A stretch of DNA of 42,578 bases from an uncultured Collinsella sp. (GCA_958415625.1 CATYZI010000018.1:1-42578), one strand, 5' to 3'; shown: positions 16,198-24,382, counted from the stretch's first letter. The notes: generated from the letters alone by a model not told the origin. Numbers and translations: made by a program.

Positions 16198-17519
16198 TCG
16201 ACACCGAGCACGTTAAATGCGATACCTGTACTGCCCCCGAGCCCATGGAGCTCGACGCCAGCGACGAGGCTTCGCGCTGCTGGCCCACCGTGGACATCGA
16301 GACCAACCCCTACAAGGGCCAGTTCCCGCTGTTCCAGCAGCACCCCGAGATCGCCTTCCTCGATAGCGCCGCCACCGCGCAGCGCCCTGCCTGTGTGCTC
16401 GACGCCGAACGCGACTTCTACCAGCGCATGAACGCCAACCCCCTGCGCGGCCTGTACTCGCTGTCCGTCGAGGCCACCGACGCCATCGCGAAGGTCCGCC
16501 AGCAGATCGCTGACCTCATCGGCGCCTCACAGGCCAACGAGGTCGTCTTCACCCGCAACACGAGCGAGTCGCTCAACCTGGTCGCTAAGAGCTTTGCGCC
16601 CACAGTGCTCGAACCGGGCGACGAGGTCGTCATCACCATTATGGAGCACCACTCCAACCTGATTCCGTGGCAGCAGGTCTGCCGCGAAACCGGCGCCAAG
16701 CTCGTCTACCTCTACCCCACCAAGACCGGCCAGCTCACCACCGAGGAGGTTCTTGCCAAGGTGGGTCCCAAGACCAAGATCCTAGCCGTGGGACAGGTCT
16801 CCAACGTGCTGGGCGTCGAGAACCCGGTCAAGAACCTCGGCAAACTCGTGCACAAGTACGGCGGCTACCTGGTCGTCGACGGCGCGCAGTCGCTGCCGCA
16901 CATGCCGGTCGATGTGGCCGACCTGGGCGCCGACTTCTTTGCCTTTAGTGCGCACAAGGCCATGGGCCCCATGGGCATCGGCGTGCTGTGGGGCAAGATG
17001 GACCTGCTCAACGCCATGCCGCCCATGCTTACCGGCGGTGAGATGATCGACTCGGTTACTGAGCAGGACGCCGTCTGGGCTCCCGTCCCCGAGAAGTTCG
17101 AGGCCGGCACGCAGGACGCCGCCGGCATCTTCGCCACAGGCGCCGCCCTCGACTACCTCGTCAACACGGTGGGCTACGAAAACATCCAGGCACGCGAGCA
17201 GGCACTCGTCCACTACCTGATGGGCGAGCTCATGCAGCTCGACTTTGTCCAGATCATCGGCTCAATCTATTGGGATAACCACCACGGTGTCGTGAGCTTT
17301 AATGTCAAGGGCATCCACCCGCACGATGTCGCGAGCATCATGGACATGGACGGCGTCTGCATCCGCGCCGGTCACCACTGCGCGCAGCCGCTGCTCACCT
17401 GGCTGGGCGTCGAGAACCTTGCCTGCTGCCGCGCCAGCGTGGCCTTCTACAACGACAAGGCCGACATCGACAAGTTCATCGCCGGCCTGCATCACGTTTG
17501 GAGCACATTCAATGGGTAA
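16194..17519 (+). CDS. sufS: SufS, PLP-dependent cysteine desulfurase
   Basis: 441 residues. It removes sulfur from L-cysteine and passes it as persulfide to SufU. The PLP lysine is K255 in FSAHKAMGPMGIG; EHHSN and DGAQS are PLP-pocket motifs; RAGHHCAQP and the catalytic cysteine C412 before RASVAFYN match group II desulfurases. The N-terminus is ~35 residues longer than E. coli SufS and holds C9-x2-C12 plus C29, a possible metal or redox site that I cannot assign. It starts within the sufD stop (ATGA overlap) and overlaps sufU by 8 nt. Confidence 0.95.
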   Translation: MIDTEHVKCDTCTAPEPMELDASDEASRCWPTVDIETNPYKGQFPLFQQHPEIAFLDSAATAQRPACVLDAERDFYQRMNANPLRGLYSLSVEATDAIAKVRQQIADLIGASQANEVVFTRNTSESLNLVAKSFAPTVLEPGDEVVITIMEHHSNLIPWQQVCRETGAKLVYLYPTKTGQLTTEEVLAKVGPKTKILAVGQVSNVLGVENPVKNLGKLVHKYGGYLVVDGAQSLPHMPVDVADLGADFFAFSAHKAMGPMGIGVLWGKMDLLNAMPPMLTGGEMIDSVTEQDAVWAPVPEKFEAGTQDAAGIFATGAALDYLVNTVGYENIQAREQALVHYLMGELMQLDFVQIIGSIYWDNHHGVVSFNVKGIHPHDVASIMDMDGVCIRAGHHCAQPLLTWLGVENLACCRASVAFYNDKADIDKFIAGLHHVWSTFNG

Positions 17520-17946
17520 TCTGTACACCTCCACCACATTTATGGAGCACAACTCGCACCCCGACTATAAGTACGAGATGGATGCTCCCACGCACGAGCA
17601 CGACGGCATCAACCCCAGCTGCGGAGACGAGCTCACCTTGCAGCTGCGTGTCGAGAACGGCGTGATCGAGGAGGCCTCCTTTACCGGCCACGGCTGCGCC
17701 ATCAGTCAGGCCAGCGCCGACATCATGGCCGACCTCATCACCGGCGAGACGGTCGAGGAAGCGCGTCGCTTGGCAGGGCTCTTCCTCGCCATGATCCGCG
17801 GCGAACAGCTCTCCGAGGAGGACCTGGAAGATCTGGACGAGGCCGCCCAGCTCCAGGACATCTCGCACATGCCCGCCCGCGTCAAATGCGCCGAGCTCGC
17901 CTGGCGCACCCTCGACGGCATGCTCGAGGGGCAAGCAAACCAGTAG
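17512..17946 (+). CDS. sufU: SufU, zinc-dependent sulfurtransferase/scaffold
   Basis: 144 residues. NPSCGDE (C37, D39), GHGCAIS (C62) and VKCAELAW (C126) are the zinc ligands and sulfur acceptor of SufU. The insert before the last Cys (FLAMIRGEQLSEEDL) separates SufU from IscU. In Gram-positive bacteria SufU relays sulfur from SufS to SufBCD. The ATG lies within the last codons of sufS, so the two are coupled. It is the last gene of the suf operon; a strong terminator starts 33 bp downstream. A second, different NifU-type scaffold is encoded at 19821-20555. Confidence 0.94.
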   Translation: MGNLYTSTTFMEHNSHPDYKYEMDAPTHEHDGINPSCGDELTLQLRVENGVIEEASFTGHGCAISQASADIMADLITGETVEEARRLAGLFLAMIRGEQLSEEDLEDLDEAAQLQDISHMPARVKCAELAWRTLDGMLEGQANQ

Positions 17947-17978
17947 CGTATGCCCCGAATCCAAGGTTTTTGATTGCC

Positions 17979-18009
17979 GAGCCGCCCGATACGGGCGGCT
18001 CTGTTTTTT
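17979..18009 (+). terminator. Terminator of the suf operon
   Basis: A perfect 10-bp GC-rich stem (17979-17988 with 17992-18001), ATA loop, then TG and six T. It lies 33 bp after the sufU stop. Confidence 0.92.
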
Positions 18010-18537
18010 CTAATGAGCGCGAACGCACAAAGTCCGCGCGTCCGGCACCCCGTCTGTCATTTACCACACAGCCAGACGCGAACACGGGCGTTTTCCACAG
18101 CACCAAAGGCCTGCGGCAGGGCCACGAGCACGCCTAGCATCGTCCCATGCCCCATCCAGCTGGGCTCCGATTCGCTTCGCGCCTGCTGCAGACGGGTCCC
18201 ATAGGGAGCGGCGTGCATTTTTGCGAATATTCAGCACGCCAAGCTGTGTGTATACGCATCGAAAGCATTAATCAACGTCTCCAGGCGCATATATAGTGCG
18301 TTTTAGAACAAGCATCGTGGTCTCAGGGGCGCAAACATGAGCTTCGGGAGCGCATCGGCAGGCATAAATAGCTTCGGGGCCCGTATGTTGCAAAATTGCG
18401 ACGGTAGTGGCAGTACCGCGATGCTGAAAACTCCATTTTTTGCACGGCGCAGATGGGGGTAGGCACGGGCAAACCCGGACTGAGCCCTTATTTTATGCAA
18501 GATGGCGATTGTTCTATGCATATTAAGAAGTGCAGTT
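18010..18537. other. Long intergenic region without a supported gene
   Basis: About 530 bp between the suf terminator and the hairpin beside the RAYT gene. I found no reading frame with a family match or a convincing ribosome site. AGCTTCGGG occurs twice (near 18341 and 18370), and there is an AT-rich CATATATAG at 18289-18297. A minus-strand frame at 18303-18596 lacks support. The region may hold degraded sequence or RAYT-related repeats. Confidence 0.4.
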
Positions 18538-18569
18538 GCCGCACCAAGCTTTTGAACGCTTGTTGCGGC
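18538..18569. repeat. REP-like hairpin beside the RAYT gene
   Basis: GCCGCA (18538-18543) pairs with TGCGGC (18564-18569) and CAAGC (18545-18549) with GCTTG (18558-18562), interrupted by one C-T mismatch, around an 8-nt loop. It lies 36 bp beyond the 3' end of the RAYT gene. Imperfect hairpins of this kind are what RAYT proteins usually recognise; copies elsewhere in the genome cannot be checked here. Confidence 0.45.
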
Positions 18570-18604
18570 GTATGGACGACCCCATCTGCGGCGCACAGGC
18601 GACC

Positions 18605-19417
18605 CTACATCACGTTTCCGCCAGTCCGCATCGCCGTCCGCGCGCGGGCACGCACAATACGAGAGACGGTACTTTTGCCAATCCCGGTATAGCGCTCAAT
18701 CTGGCGCACCGTGAAACCGGCATCGTGCAATCCAAAAATAACGGTATCGCGCTGCGCCGGCGGTGCGGCTTTAACCCCGCGAAGCGGAACCCCGAGTTCC
18801 TTAGCCATCTTGCCGGCAAAGGCGTGGCGTTCCCACTCCGTCTCTTTCATATCGCCCAGCGCTGGCTCGCCGCCGTCGGGCGTCGAAAGTGAATAGGCAA
18901 TAAAGCCCTCGGCAGAACCAAAGAGCTCAAGCACGCAAGAAGGATCAGAAAATCCCCTCGCGACATCAGCCGCGTCACCGTCGTAAGCGCGCAAATGCTC
19001 CGCAAAGCTGCTCCAGGGATAACGCTCGATTAGGCCAACGCCCGCCTCCTGTGGATCGGCGTGTACGGAGCGAATAGCCTCCATCACCTGCCAGTCGGTA
19101 TCGAGCGAGCGCCGGTCAAAACGGTTCTGGAACAGATGACCTGTGCGCCCCGTGCGTTTATTGAACCGCCGCGCGTACGTCAAAAGCAGCCGGTGCATCG
19201 CCGCGCTCATCGCGTCCTCGTAATCTGCCAGCACCAGATGCACGTGATTGCCCATAAGACACCAAGCGATAACCGTGACGCCTGCCTCCCGGCAGCAGTC
19301 GCGCATCAACTCCAAAAACTCCCACCGGTCTTCATCGCCCTCAAAGATGAGCTGCTTGCCCGTACCGCGGGCACAGACATGGTAAAAGCCGGTAACCGTT
19401 CTCCAAACGCGCTGCAT
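18605..19417 (-). CDS. REP-associated transposase-like protein (RAYT, IS200-like Y1 domain)
   Basis: 270 residues from the ATG at 19417, with AAGGGAG 4 nt upstream. The N-terminal ~150 residues form a Y1/IS200-like domain: GFYHVCARGTGKQLIF start, the HUH motif in GNHVHLVL (57-64), GHLFQNRF and YPWSSF. In E. coli RAYT the catalytic Tyr115 sits in YIYINP; the aligned segment here is SVHADP, so Ser117 replaces the Tyr. The C-terminus has a helix-turn-helix (FTVRQIERYTGIGKSTVSRI), common in this subgroup and probably DNA binding. RAYTs process REP hairpins by single-strand cleavage; this copy may have lost that activity. It stands alone, with hairpins on both sides, and no IS ends were found. Confidence 0.85.
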   Translation of the reverse strand: MQRVWRTVTGFYHVCARGTGKQLIFEGDEDRWEFLELMRDCCREAGVTVIAWCLMGNHVHLVLADYEDAMSAAMHRLLLTYARRFNKRTGRTGHLFQNRFDRRSLDTDWQVMEAIRSVHADPQEAGVGLIERYPWSSFAEHLRAYDGDAADVARGFSDPSCVLELFGSAEGFIAYSLSTPDGGEPALGDMKETEWERHAFAGKMAKELGVPLRGVKAAPPAQRDTVIFGLHDAGFTVRQIERYTGIGKSTVSRIVRARARTAMRTGGNVM

Positions 19418-19820
19418 GGCGCTCCCTTCGCCGGGATCTGCTTGCCATCCAATACAGCACGATTGAAGCGTGCCATCAAAACATCCACGCAAAACAATAG
19501 ACTCGCGCGGCCAAAGGCAGTAAATAGGCGGCGAACGGCACCGTTGCAACAGGTCAGCCCCTGCAACGCTTACAAGAGCTGACCAAAAGCTTGCCCAAGA
19601 CGAACCCCCTCTACGGAAGTTCGCGACCACAGAACATAGAGTTAAACCGTTTCAATTTAAACTTCCGGACTTCTCGCTACGAAAACTGAGCCGTTCGCCG
19701 AATATTCCGTGCATTTCGCGGTATTATAGGGGCTGCATGTCATGTCCCTTTCGAAGGGTCGCCCGGCAATCGCCAGCCACGACCCCCAGACGGGACGCCA
19801 ACACGATAGAGAGGAGAGGC
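19418..19820. other. Intergenic region upstream of RAYT and of the NifU-like gene
   Basis: About 400 bp between two divergent genes, with no supported coding frame. It contains the pseudoknot-capable repeat at 19542-19584. TATTAT at 19722-19727 could be a -10 for the rightward operon, but no good -35 stands 16-18 bp upstream. Both genes must be transcribed from here. Confidence 0.5.
19542..19584. repeat. Interleaved inverted repeats able to form an H-type pseudoknot
   Basis: CGTTGCA (19542-19548) pairs with TGCAACG (19562-19568). GGTCAGC (19552-19558), inside that loop, pairs with GCTGACC (19578-19584). Both 7-bp helices are perfect. On the minus strand the structure lies 125-167 nt upstream of the RAYT start codon. 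Confidence 0.6.
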
Positions 19821-20555
19821 ATGCAGTACTCACAGGAAGTGGAGAACATGTGCCCCGTTGCCAAGGGTGCATACCACGGCCCCGCACCCATCCCCGAGGA
19901 GGGCAAGTGGGTCCAGGCTAAGGAGATTTCCGACATCTCCGGTCTTACGCACGGTGTGGGTTGGTGCGCACCTCAGCAGGGCGCCTGCAAGCTCACGCTG
20001 AACGTCAAGGACGGCATCATCGAGGAGGCCCTCGTTGAGACCATCGGCTGCTCGGGCATGACCCACTCTGCCGCCATGGCTTCCGAGATCCTTCCCGGTA
20101 AGACCATCCTCGAGGCCCTCAACACCGACCTCGTCTGCGACGCCATCAACGTTGCTATGCGCGAGATCTTCCTGCAGATCGTTTACGGCCGCAGCCAGAC
20201 CGCGTTCTCCGAGGGCGGCCTGCCCGTGGGCGCCTCCCTCGACGACCTCGGCAAGGGCCTTCGCTCTCAGGTCGGCACCATGTTCGGCACCAAGGCCAAG
20301 GGCGCTCGTTACCTCGAGCTCGCTCAGGGCTACGTCACCCGCATGGCTCTCAACGACAAGAACGAGATCATCGCATTCGAGTTCCTGAACCTCGGCAAGT
20401 TCACCGACGCCGTCAAGGCCGGCAAGACCCCCGAGGAGGCCATCGCTGGCGCTATGGGCCACTATGGTCAGTGGGAGAACGCTGCCAAGTACATCGACCC
20501 GCGCACCGACGAGGAGACTCACTCCGTCGCCAGCGTGTTCCCGGTTCACGAGTAG
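19821..20555 (+). CDS. NifU/IscU-like Fe-S scaffold paired with the GGGtGRT protein
   Basis: 244 residues from the ATG at 19821, with AGGAG 4 nt upstream. Residues 40-110 resemble the NifU_N/IscU core: H44, C49, C56, then IGCSGMTHSAAMASEILPGKT (C77), comparable to the IscU GCG-AS segment, and C106 in LVCDAIN. The usual NPxCGD loop and the final HC of IscU are absent or altered, so this is a distinct subfamily. The C-terminal ~100 residues are not recognised. It is 18 bp upstream of the GGGtGRT gene. Codon use is strongly biased (Lys almost always AAG), suggesting high expression. Biochemical function unknown; Fe-S or metal handling is inferred. Confidence 0.82.
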   Translation: MQYSQEVENMCPVAKGAYHGPAPIPEEGKWVQAKEISDISGLTHGVGWCAPQQGACKLTLNVKDGIIEEALVETIGCSGMTHSAAMASEILPGKTILEALNTDLVCDAINVAMREIFLQIVYGRSQTAFSEGGLPVGASLDDLGKGLRSQVGTMFGTKAKGARYLELAQGYVTRMALNDKNEIIAFEFLNLGKFTDAVKAGKTPEEAIAGAMGHYGQWENAAKYIDPRTDEETHSVASVFPVHE

Positions 20556-20573
20556 AAAGGGAGGGAAATAACT

Positions 20574-21578
20574 ATGACTGTTACGTTCGAAGGTTACGAG
20601 CGCCGCGCTGACAAGATCAACAAGTGCCTCGCCGACAACGGCATCGCCTCCCTCGAGGAAGCTCTGCAGATCTGCACCGACAAGGGCTTCAACCCGCGTG
20701 AGATCGTCAACAACACCCAGTCCATCGCCTTCCAGAACGCCGAGTGGGCCTACACCCTCGGTTGCGCTCTCGCTGTCAAGCGTGGCGCCAAGACCGCTTC
20801 TGAGGCTGCCGCCATCATCGGCGAGGGCATCCAGGCCTTCACCGTTCCCGGCTCCGTCGCCGAGGACCGCAAGGTCGGTCTGGGCCACGGCAACCTGGGC
20901 GCTATGCTGCTCTCCGACGACACCGAGTGCTTCGCCTTCCTGGCTGGCCACGAGTCCTTCGCTGCCGCTGAGGGCGCTATCGGCCTGGCTCTGAACGCCA
21001 ACAAGGCTCGCAAGAAGCCGCTGCGCGTTATCCTCAACGGTCTGGGCAAGGACGCCGCTCAGATTATCGCCCGCATCAACGGCTTCACCTACGTGAAGAC
21101 CCAGTTCGACTACTACACGGGCGAGCTCAAGGTCGTCGAGACCATCCCCTACTCCGATGGTCCCCGCGCTGCCGTTAACTGCTACGGCTCCGACGACGTC
21201 CGCGAGGGCGTTGCCATCATGTGGCACGAGAACGTCGACATCTCGATCACCGGTAACTCCACCAACCCCACGCGCTTCCAGCACCCCGTCGCTGGCACCT
21301 ACAAGAAGGAGCGCCTCGAGGCTGGCAAGAAGTACTTCTCCGTCGCTTCTGGTGGCGGCACTGGCCGTACCCTGCACCCGGACAACATGGGCGCCGGCCC
21401 TGCCTCTTACGGCATGACCGACACCATGGGCCGCATGCACTCCGACGCCCAGTTCGCCGGTTCTTCCTCCGTGCCTGCGCACGTCGACATGATGGGTCTC
21501 ATCGGCATGGGCAATAACCCCATGGTCGGTGCCACCGTCGCCTGCGCTGTCGCCGTCGAGGAGGCCCTCAAGGCCTAG
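20574..21578 (+). CDS. GGGtGRT-family protein, function unknown
   Basis: 334 residues. The family motif GGGTGRT is at 260-266, followed by LHPDNMGAGPASYGMTDT. I recognise this as the Pfam GGGtGRT family, found in anaerobic bacteria and archaea and lacking an assigned function. Other conserved-looking parts are GLGHGNLGAMLL near 102-113 and GHESFAAAEGAIGLA near 125-139; no membrane segment or signal peptide is visible. It has a good GGGAGGG ribosome site, is 18 bp downstream of the NifU-like gene and ends in a strong terminator, so the two form a bicistronic operon. Codon bias suggests abundant expression. A role with a bound metal or Fe-S cofactor is inferred only from the neighbour. Confidence 0.9.
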   Translation: MTVTFEGYERRADKINKCLADNGIASLEEALQICTDKGFNPREIVNNTQSIAFQNAEWAYTLGCALAVKRGAKTASEAAAIIGEGIQAFTVPGSVAEDRKVGLGHGNLGAMLLSDDTECFAFLAGHESFAAAEGAIGLALNANKARKKPLRVILNGLGKDAAQIIARINGFTYVKTQFDYYTGELKVVETIPYSDGPRAAVNCYGSDDVREGVAIMWHENVDISITGNSTNPTRFQHPVAGTYKKERLEAGKKYFSVASGGGTGRTLHPDNMGAGPASYGMTDTMGRMHSDAQFAGSSSVPAHVDMMGLIGMGNNPMVGATVACAVAVEEALKA

Positions 21579-21613
21579 TCGCGCCCGCGCGATGCTCACA
21601 TAGTTGAGCTTTG

Positions 21614-21646
21614 GAGCCGCTACCTTTCGGGGTAGCGGCTCTTTTT
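21614..21646 (+). terminator. Terminator of the NifU-like/GGGtGRT operon
   Basis: A perfect 11-bp stem (21614-21624 with 21631-21641) around TTTCGG, followed by five T, G and three T. Confidence 0.93.
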
Positions 21647-21834
21647 GTTTACGCTGTCGCAGGGCAGCTAATGCCGATATATCAGTTGGGGCGAAATACG
21701 AGATGTGATGAGACGGAGCGTCAGAACGTCCATGACGCCCACCTGCCATATTTGCCCTTTACCGATTTGCCGAGTCTTTGCGGCCCCATTGCCGATCACC
21801 CATGCGACAATGCGCCGGACGAGAAAGGAATCCG

Positions 21835-23361
21835 ATGGAATCGACTGATGTACTGGTAATTGGATCTGGCATTGCGGGCCTTTGCGCCGCCATCGAAGCG
21901 GCACGCACGGGCGCAACCGTCGCTGTGGCAAGCGCCGGCAAGACTATGAGTGGATCGAGCTTCTTCCCCGGAACCTGGGGCCTGGGGCTTATCGGACCCG
22001 TTAACGAAGACGACGAACAAGACCTCATCGATACCATCCAGACCGTTGGTGGCGGCGTCGCCGACCCCGAGCTTGTCCAGACGTTTGTCCACGGCATTCC
22101 CCAGGCAATTGAATGGCTCGAGCAAGACCTGGGCGTTGAGCTCCAGCGTCCGCAAAGCGCCGAGAGCGCCCAGCAAAAGCAGTTTATCCCCTGCTTTGAC
22201 CACAAGACGCGCATGTGGCGCGGCCTCACCCGCAAACCCCTTGAGGACGCTCTGACAGCCCGGATCGAGTCGCTCGGCATTCGCCTGCTCCCCCGCCATG
22301 AGCTTATCGACCTTGTTGAGGACACGAACGGCAGAATAACCGGAACCGTGCTCTACGACCTCACCGAAAATCGAATCGTGCCCTTTGCCGCCAAGGCCAC
22401 GATCATCGCAGCCGGTGGCACAAGCGGCCTGTTCGAGCGCAGCCTTACGTCGGCTGATGTGCTCAGCTCCTCGCAGGCCATCGCGCTGGCGCACGGCGCA
22501 GCACTTACTAATATAGAGTTCATGCAGATGATGCCCGGCTTCATCGAGCCCAAGCGCAACCTGGTCTTCAACGAGAAAACCTGGCGCTACGTACATGTAG
22601 ACCAGCCGGTAGATATTGCCGACGACAAGCTGGACGACCTGCTCGAGCAGCGCTCTGGATATGGTCCCTTCACGTCACGCTTGGCCTCCCGCGCTATCGA
22701 TCTCGTCATCGATCAGACAAGTGTCGAAGGCCTGGCACTCCACTACGACTTCCCTCGCGAGGATGTCCCAGAGTTTGTGCAGACCTTTGCCACCTGGCTG
22801 CAAGACGAGCACGGCATCGCCCCGACTGACGAGATGCGCGTTGCGATGTATGCCCACGCCGCTAACGGCGGCATCAAGATCGACATGACCGCGTACACGG
22901 GCATTGAGGGCCTCTTCGCCTGCGGTGAGGCAACAGGCGGCATGCACGGCGCCGACCGCATCGGCGGCTTGTCAAGCGCCAACGGCATCGTGTTTGGGCG
23001 CATCGCGGGCGCATCGGCAGCCCAAGCAGCGCTGGACGCTCCCGAGGCGGCCGCTCCGATGGATATCGCCCTCCCTCAGTATGGCATTGCCACAACAGAT
23101 GCCGAACGCCTGACACACAGCCTTAAGCACACGATGAGTACCTATTGCATGATCAACAGGACCGAAGCAGGTCTATCCAAGGCCCTGCAACAGCTTGAAA
23201 GCCTGAAAGACGAGGCAACGGCGCTGAGCAAGCCGCATGCCAAAGACAGCGAGATCGCAGCCCTCGCCCGCCTGCAATCGCAGAATCAGCTGGCAACGGA
23301 GATGGTCAAAGCCATGCGCAAGCGGACCGAAAGCCTGGGTTCGCACTATCGATCGAATTAA
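21835..23361 (+). CDS. FAD-dependent oxidoreductase, L-aspartate oxidase / fumarate reductase flavoprotein family
   Basis: 508 residues from the ATG at 21835, with GAAAGGA 5 nt upstream. The N-terminus DVLVIGSGIAGLCAAIEAA is a Rossmann FAD-binding motif. The second FAD segment reads GLFACGEATGGMHGADRIGG (near 362-381), close to that of NadB and FrdA. A helical C-terminal domain follows (LKHTMSTYCMINRTEAGL). It probably oxidises an amino or dicarboxylic acid, or reduces a fumarate-like substrate, in the cytosol or as a membrane-associated subunit. I do not call it NadB because the NadB active-site segments are not clearly present and no nadA or nadC is adjacent. It has its own promoter region after the upstream terminator. 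Confidence 0.8.
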   Translation: MESTDVLVIGSGIAGLCAAIEAARTGATVAVASAGKTMSGSSFFPGTWGLGLIGPVNEDDEQDLIDTIQTVGGGVADPELVQTFVHGIPQAIEWLEQDLGVELQRPQSAESAQQKQFIPCFDHKTRMWRGLTRKPLEDALTARIESLGIRLLPRHELIDLVEDTNGRITGTVLYDLTENRIVPFAAKATIIAAGGTSGLFERSLTSADVLSSSQAIALAHGAALTNIEFMQMMPGFIEPKRNLVFNEKTWRYVHVDQPVDIADDKLDDLLEQRSGYGPFTSRLASRAIDLVIDQTSVEGLALHYDFPREDVPEFVQTFATWLQDEHGIAPTDEMRVAMYAHAANGGIKIDMTAYTGIEGLFACGEATGGMHGADRIGGLSSANGIVFGRIAGASAAQAALDAPEAAAPMDIALPQYGIATTDAERLTHSLKHTMSTYCMINRTEAGLSKALQQLESLKDEATALSKPHAKDSEIAALARLQSQNQLATEMVKAMRKRTESLGSHYRSN

Positions 23362-23403
23362 ACTGGACACCTATCTAGAGCAGAGCACAACTAATCGATA
23401 TCT

Positions 23404-23439
23404 ATGGGCCCCGTGACCTCGAAGTGGCACGGGGCCCAT
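23404..23439 (+). terminator. Strong hairpin, probable terminator
   Basis: A perfect 12-bp inverted repeat, ATGGGCCCCGTG (23404-23415) with its complement (23428-23439), around a 12-nt loop, 42 bp after the oxidoreductase stop. There is no U-run, so termination may depend on Rho. Confidence 0.55.
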
Positions 23440-23522
23440 TCGTGTCCGCACGGCAGCGTATCCTTATTCTGAGTACAGAGCGGGCAAAGCGCGCATAGAC
23501 AATAGATCAGCGAGGAGGAGAT

Positions 23523-24382
23523 ATGGACAGTAGTGATATCGAGAAGTAGCGTGTCGAACTTGATAGCTACGCCAATGTGGAAGACGGCGTTGAGTATTGA
23601 CTCGCACGCGATTTAATGGAACCCATGGGATACACTCGATGGGAGAACTTCGCCGAAGTTGTTAAGAGGGCAAAAGTCTCGTGCGAAACAAACAAAACTC
23701 CAGTTGATTCCCATTTTCGTGACACCACGAAAATGATAACTGCCGGTGTCGCCGCTCGCGCGGTTAAAGACTACAAGCTTACGCGCTATGCATGCTATTA
23801 ATCGCCCAAAACGGAGATTCAAACAAGCCAGAGATCGCGCTCGCCCAGGCATACTTTGCCGTGCAGACGCGCCGCCAAGAGCTCATAGAGCAGCGCTTCG
23901 CAGAGATTCAGCGCTTACAGGCGCGCCACTCGCTATCCGATTCAGAGAAACAGCTCTCGGGTATTGCGTTCAAACGCGGCGTGGACTCCAAAGGATTCGC
24001 GATCATCAAGTCGAAGGGCGACGAAGCGTTATTCGGCGGCAGAAGCACGGCGGAAATGAAACAACAGCTCGGCGTATCCAAGAGCTCGGCATTGGCGGAC
24101 AGGCTAGCCGATGTTCTCATCAAAGCAAAGGACCTTACGAACTCGATGACGGCCTTCAACGCCGAGGAACACGACCTGTACGGTCTGGACCAGATCAAGC
24201 AAGAGCACGTCGAGAACAACACAAGCGTGCGTGGCAGCCTCATCGACCGCGGAATTGTACCCGAGAACCTACCGCCTGCCGAAGATACAAAGAAGCTCGA
24301 ACGTCGCGTGAAAGCAGACGAGAAAAAGCTCAAGGAGGGTACAGACGGATTCACCGACCCCCAGGGCAGGCTCGACTTGTAA
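23523..24382 (+). pseudogene. dinD: dinD pseudogene (DNA-damage-inducible protein D family)
   Basis: The conceptual product matches E. coli DinD along most of its length: LTRYACY, QNGD-KP-IA-AQ-YFA-QTRRQEL, then RGSLIDRGIVPENLP and a Lys-rich tail. The ATG at 23523 still has AGGAGGAG upstream. Three lesions break it: in-frame TAG at 23547-23549, TGA at 23598-23600 (where the family has Trp, so probably TGG to TGA), and a one-base deletion near 23797-23799 that ends the first frame at 23801. The last ~190 residues stay open in the shifted frame from 23792. DinD modulates RecA filaments in E. coli. I see no LexA-type box upstream. It is followed by an inward-facing tRNA cluster. Confidence 0.88.

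Noticed and set aside
18303..18596. A 97-codon minus-strand frame in the gap before the RAYT gene.
   Set aside because: It has no ribosome site, no recognisable domain, and overlaps the REP-like hairpin. It may be part of a repeat rather than a gene.
19830..21749. A long minus-strand open frame opposite the NifU-like and GGGtGRT genes.
   Set aside because: Its sequence is a shadow of two clearly real genes and starts inside a terminator region without family resemblance.
23598..23600. In-frame TGA in the dinD-like gene as selenocysteine or tryptophan recoding.
   Set aside because: A TAG and a frameshift also interrupt the gene, and no SECIS-like hairpin was seen after the TGA.
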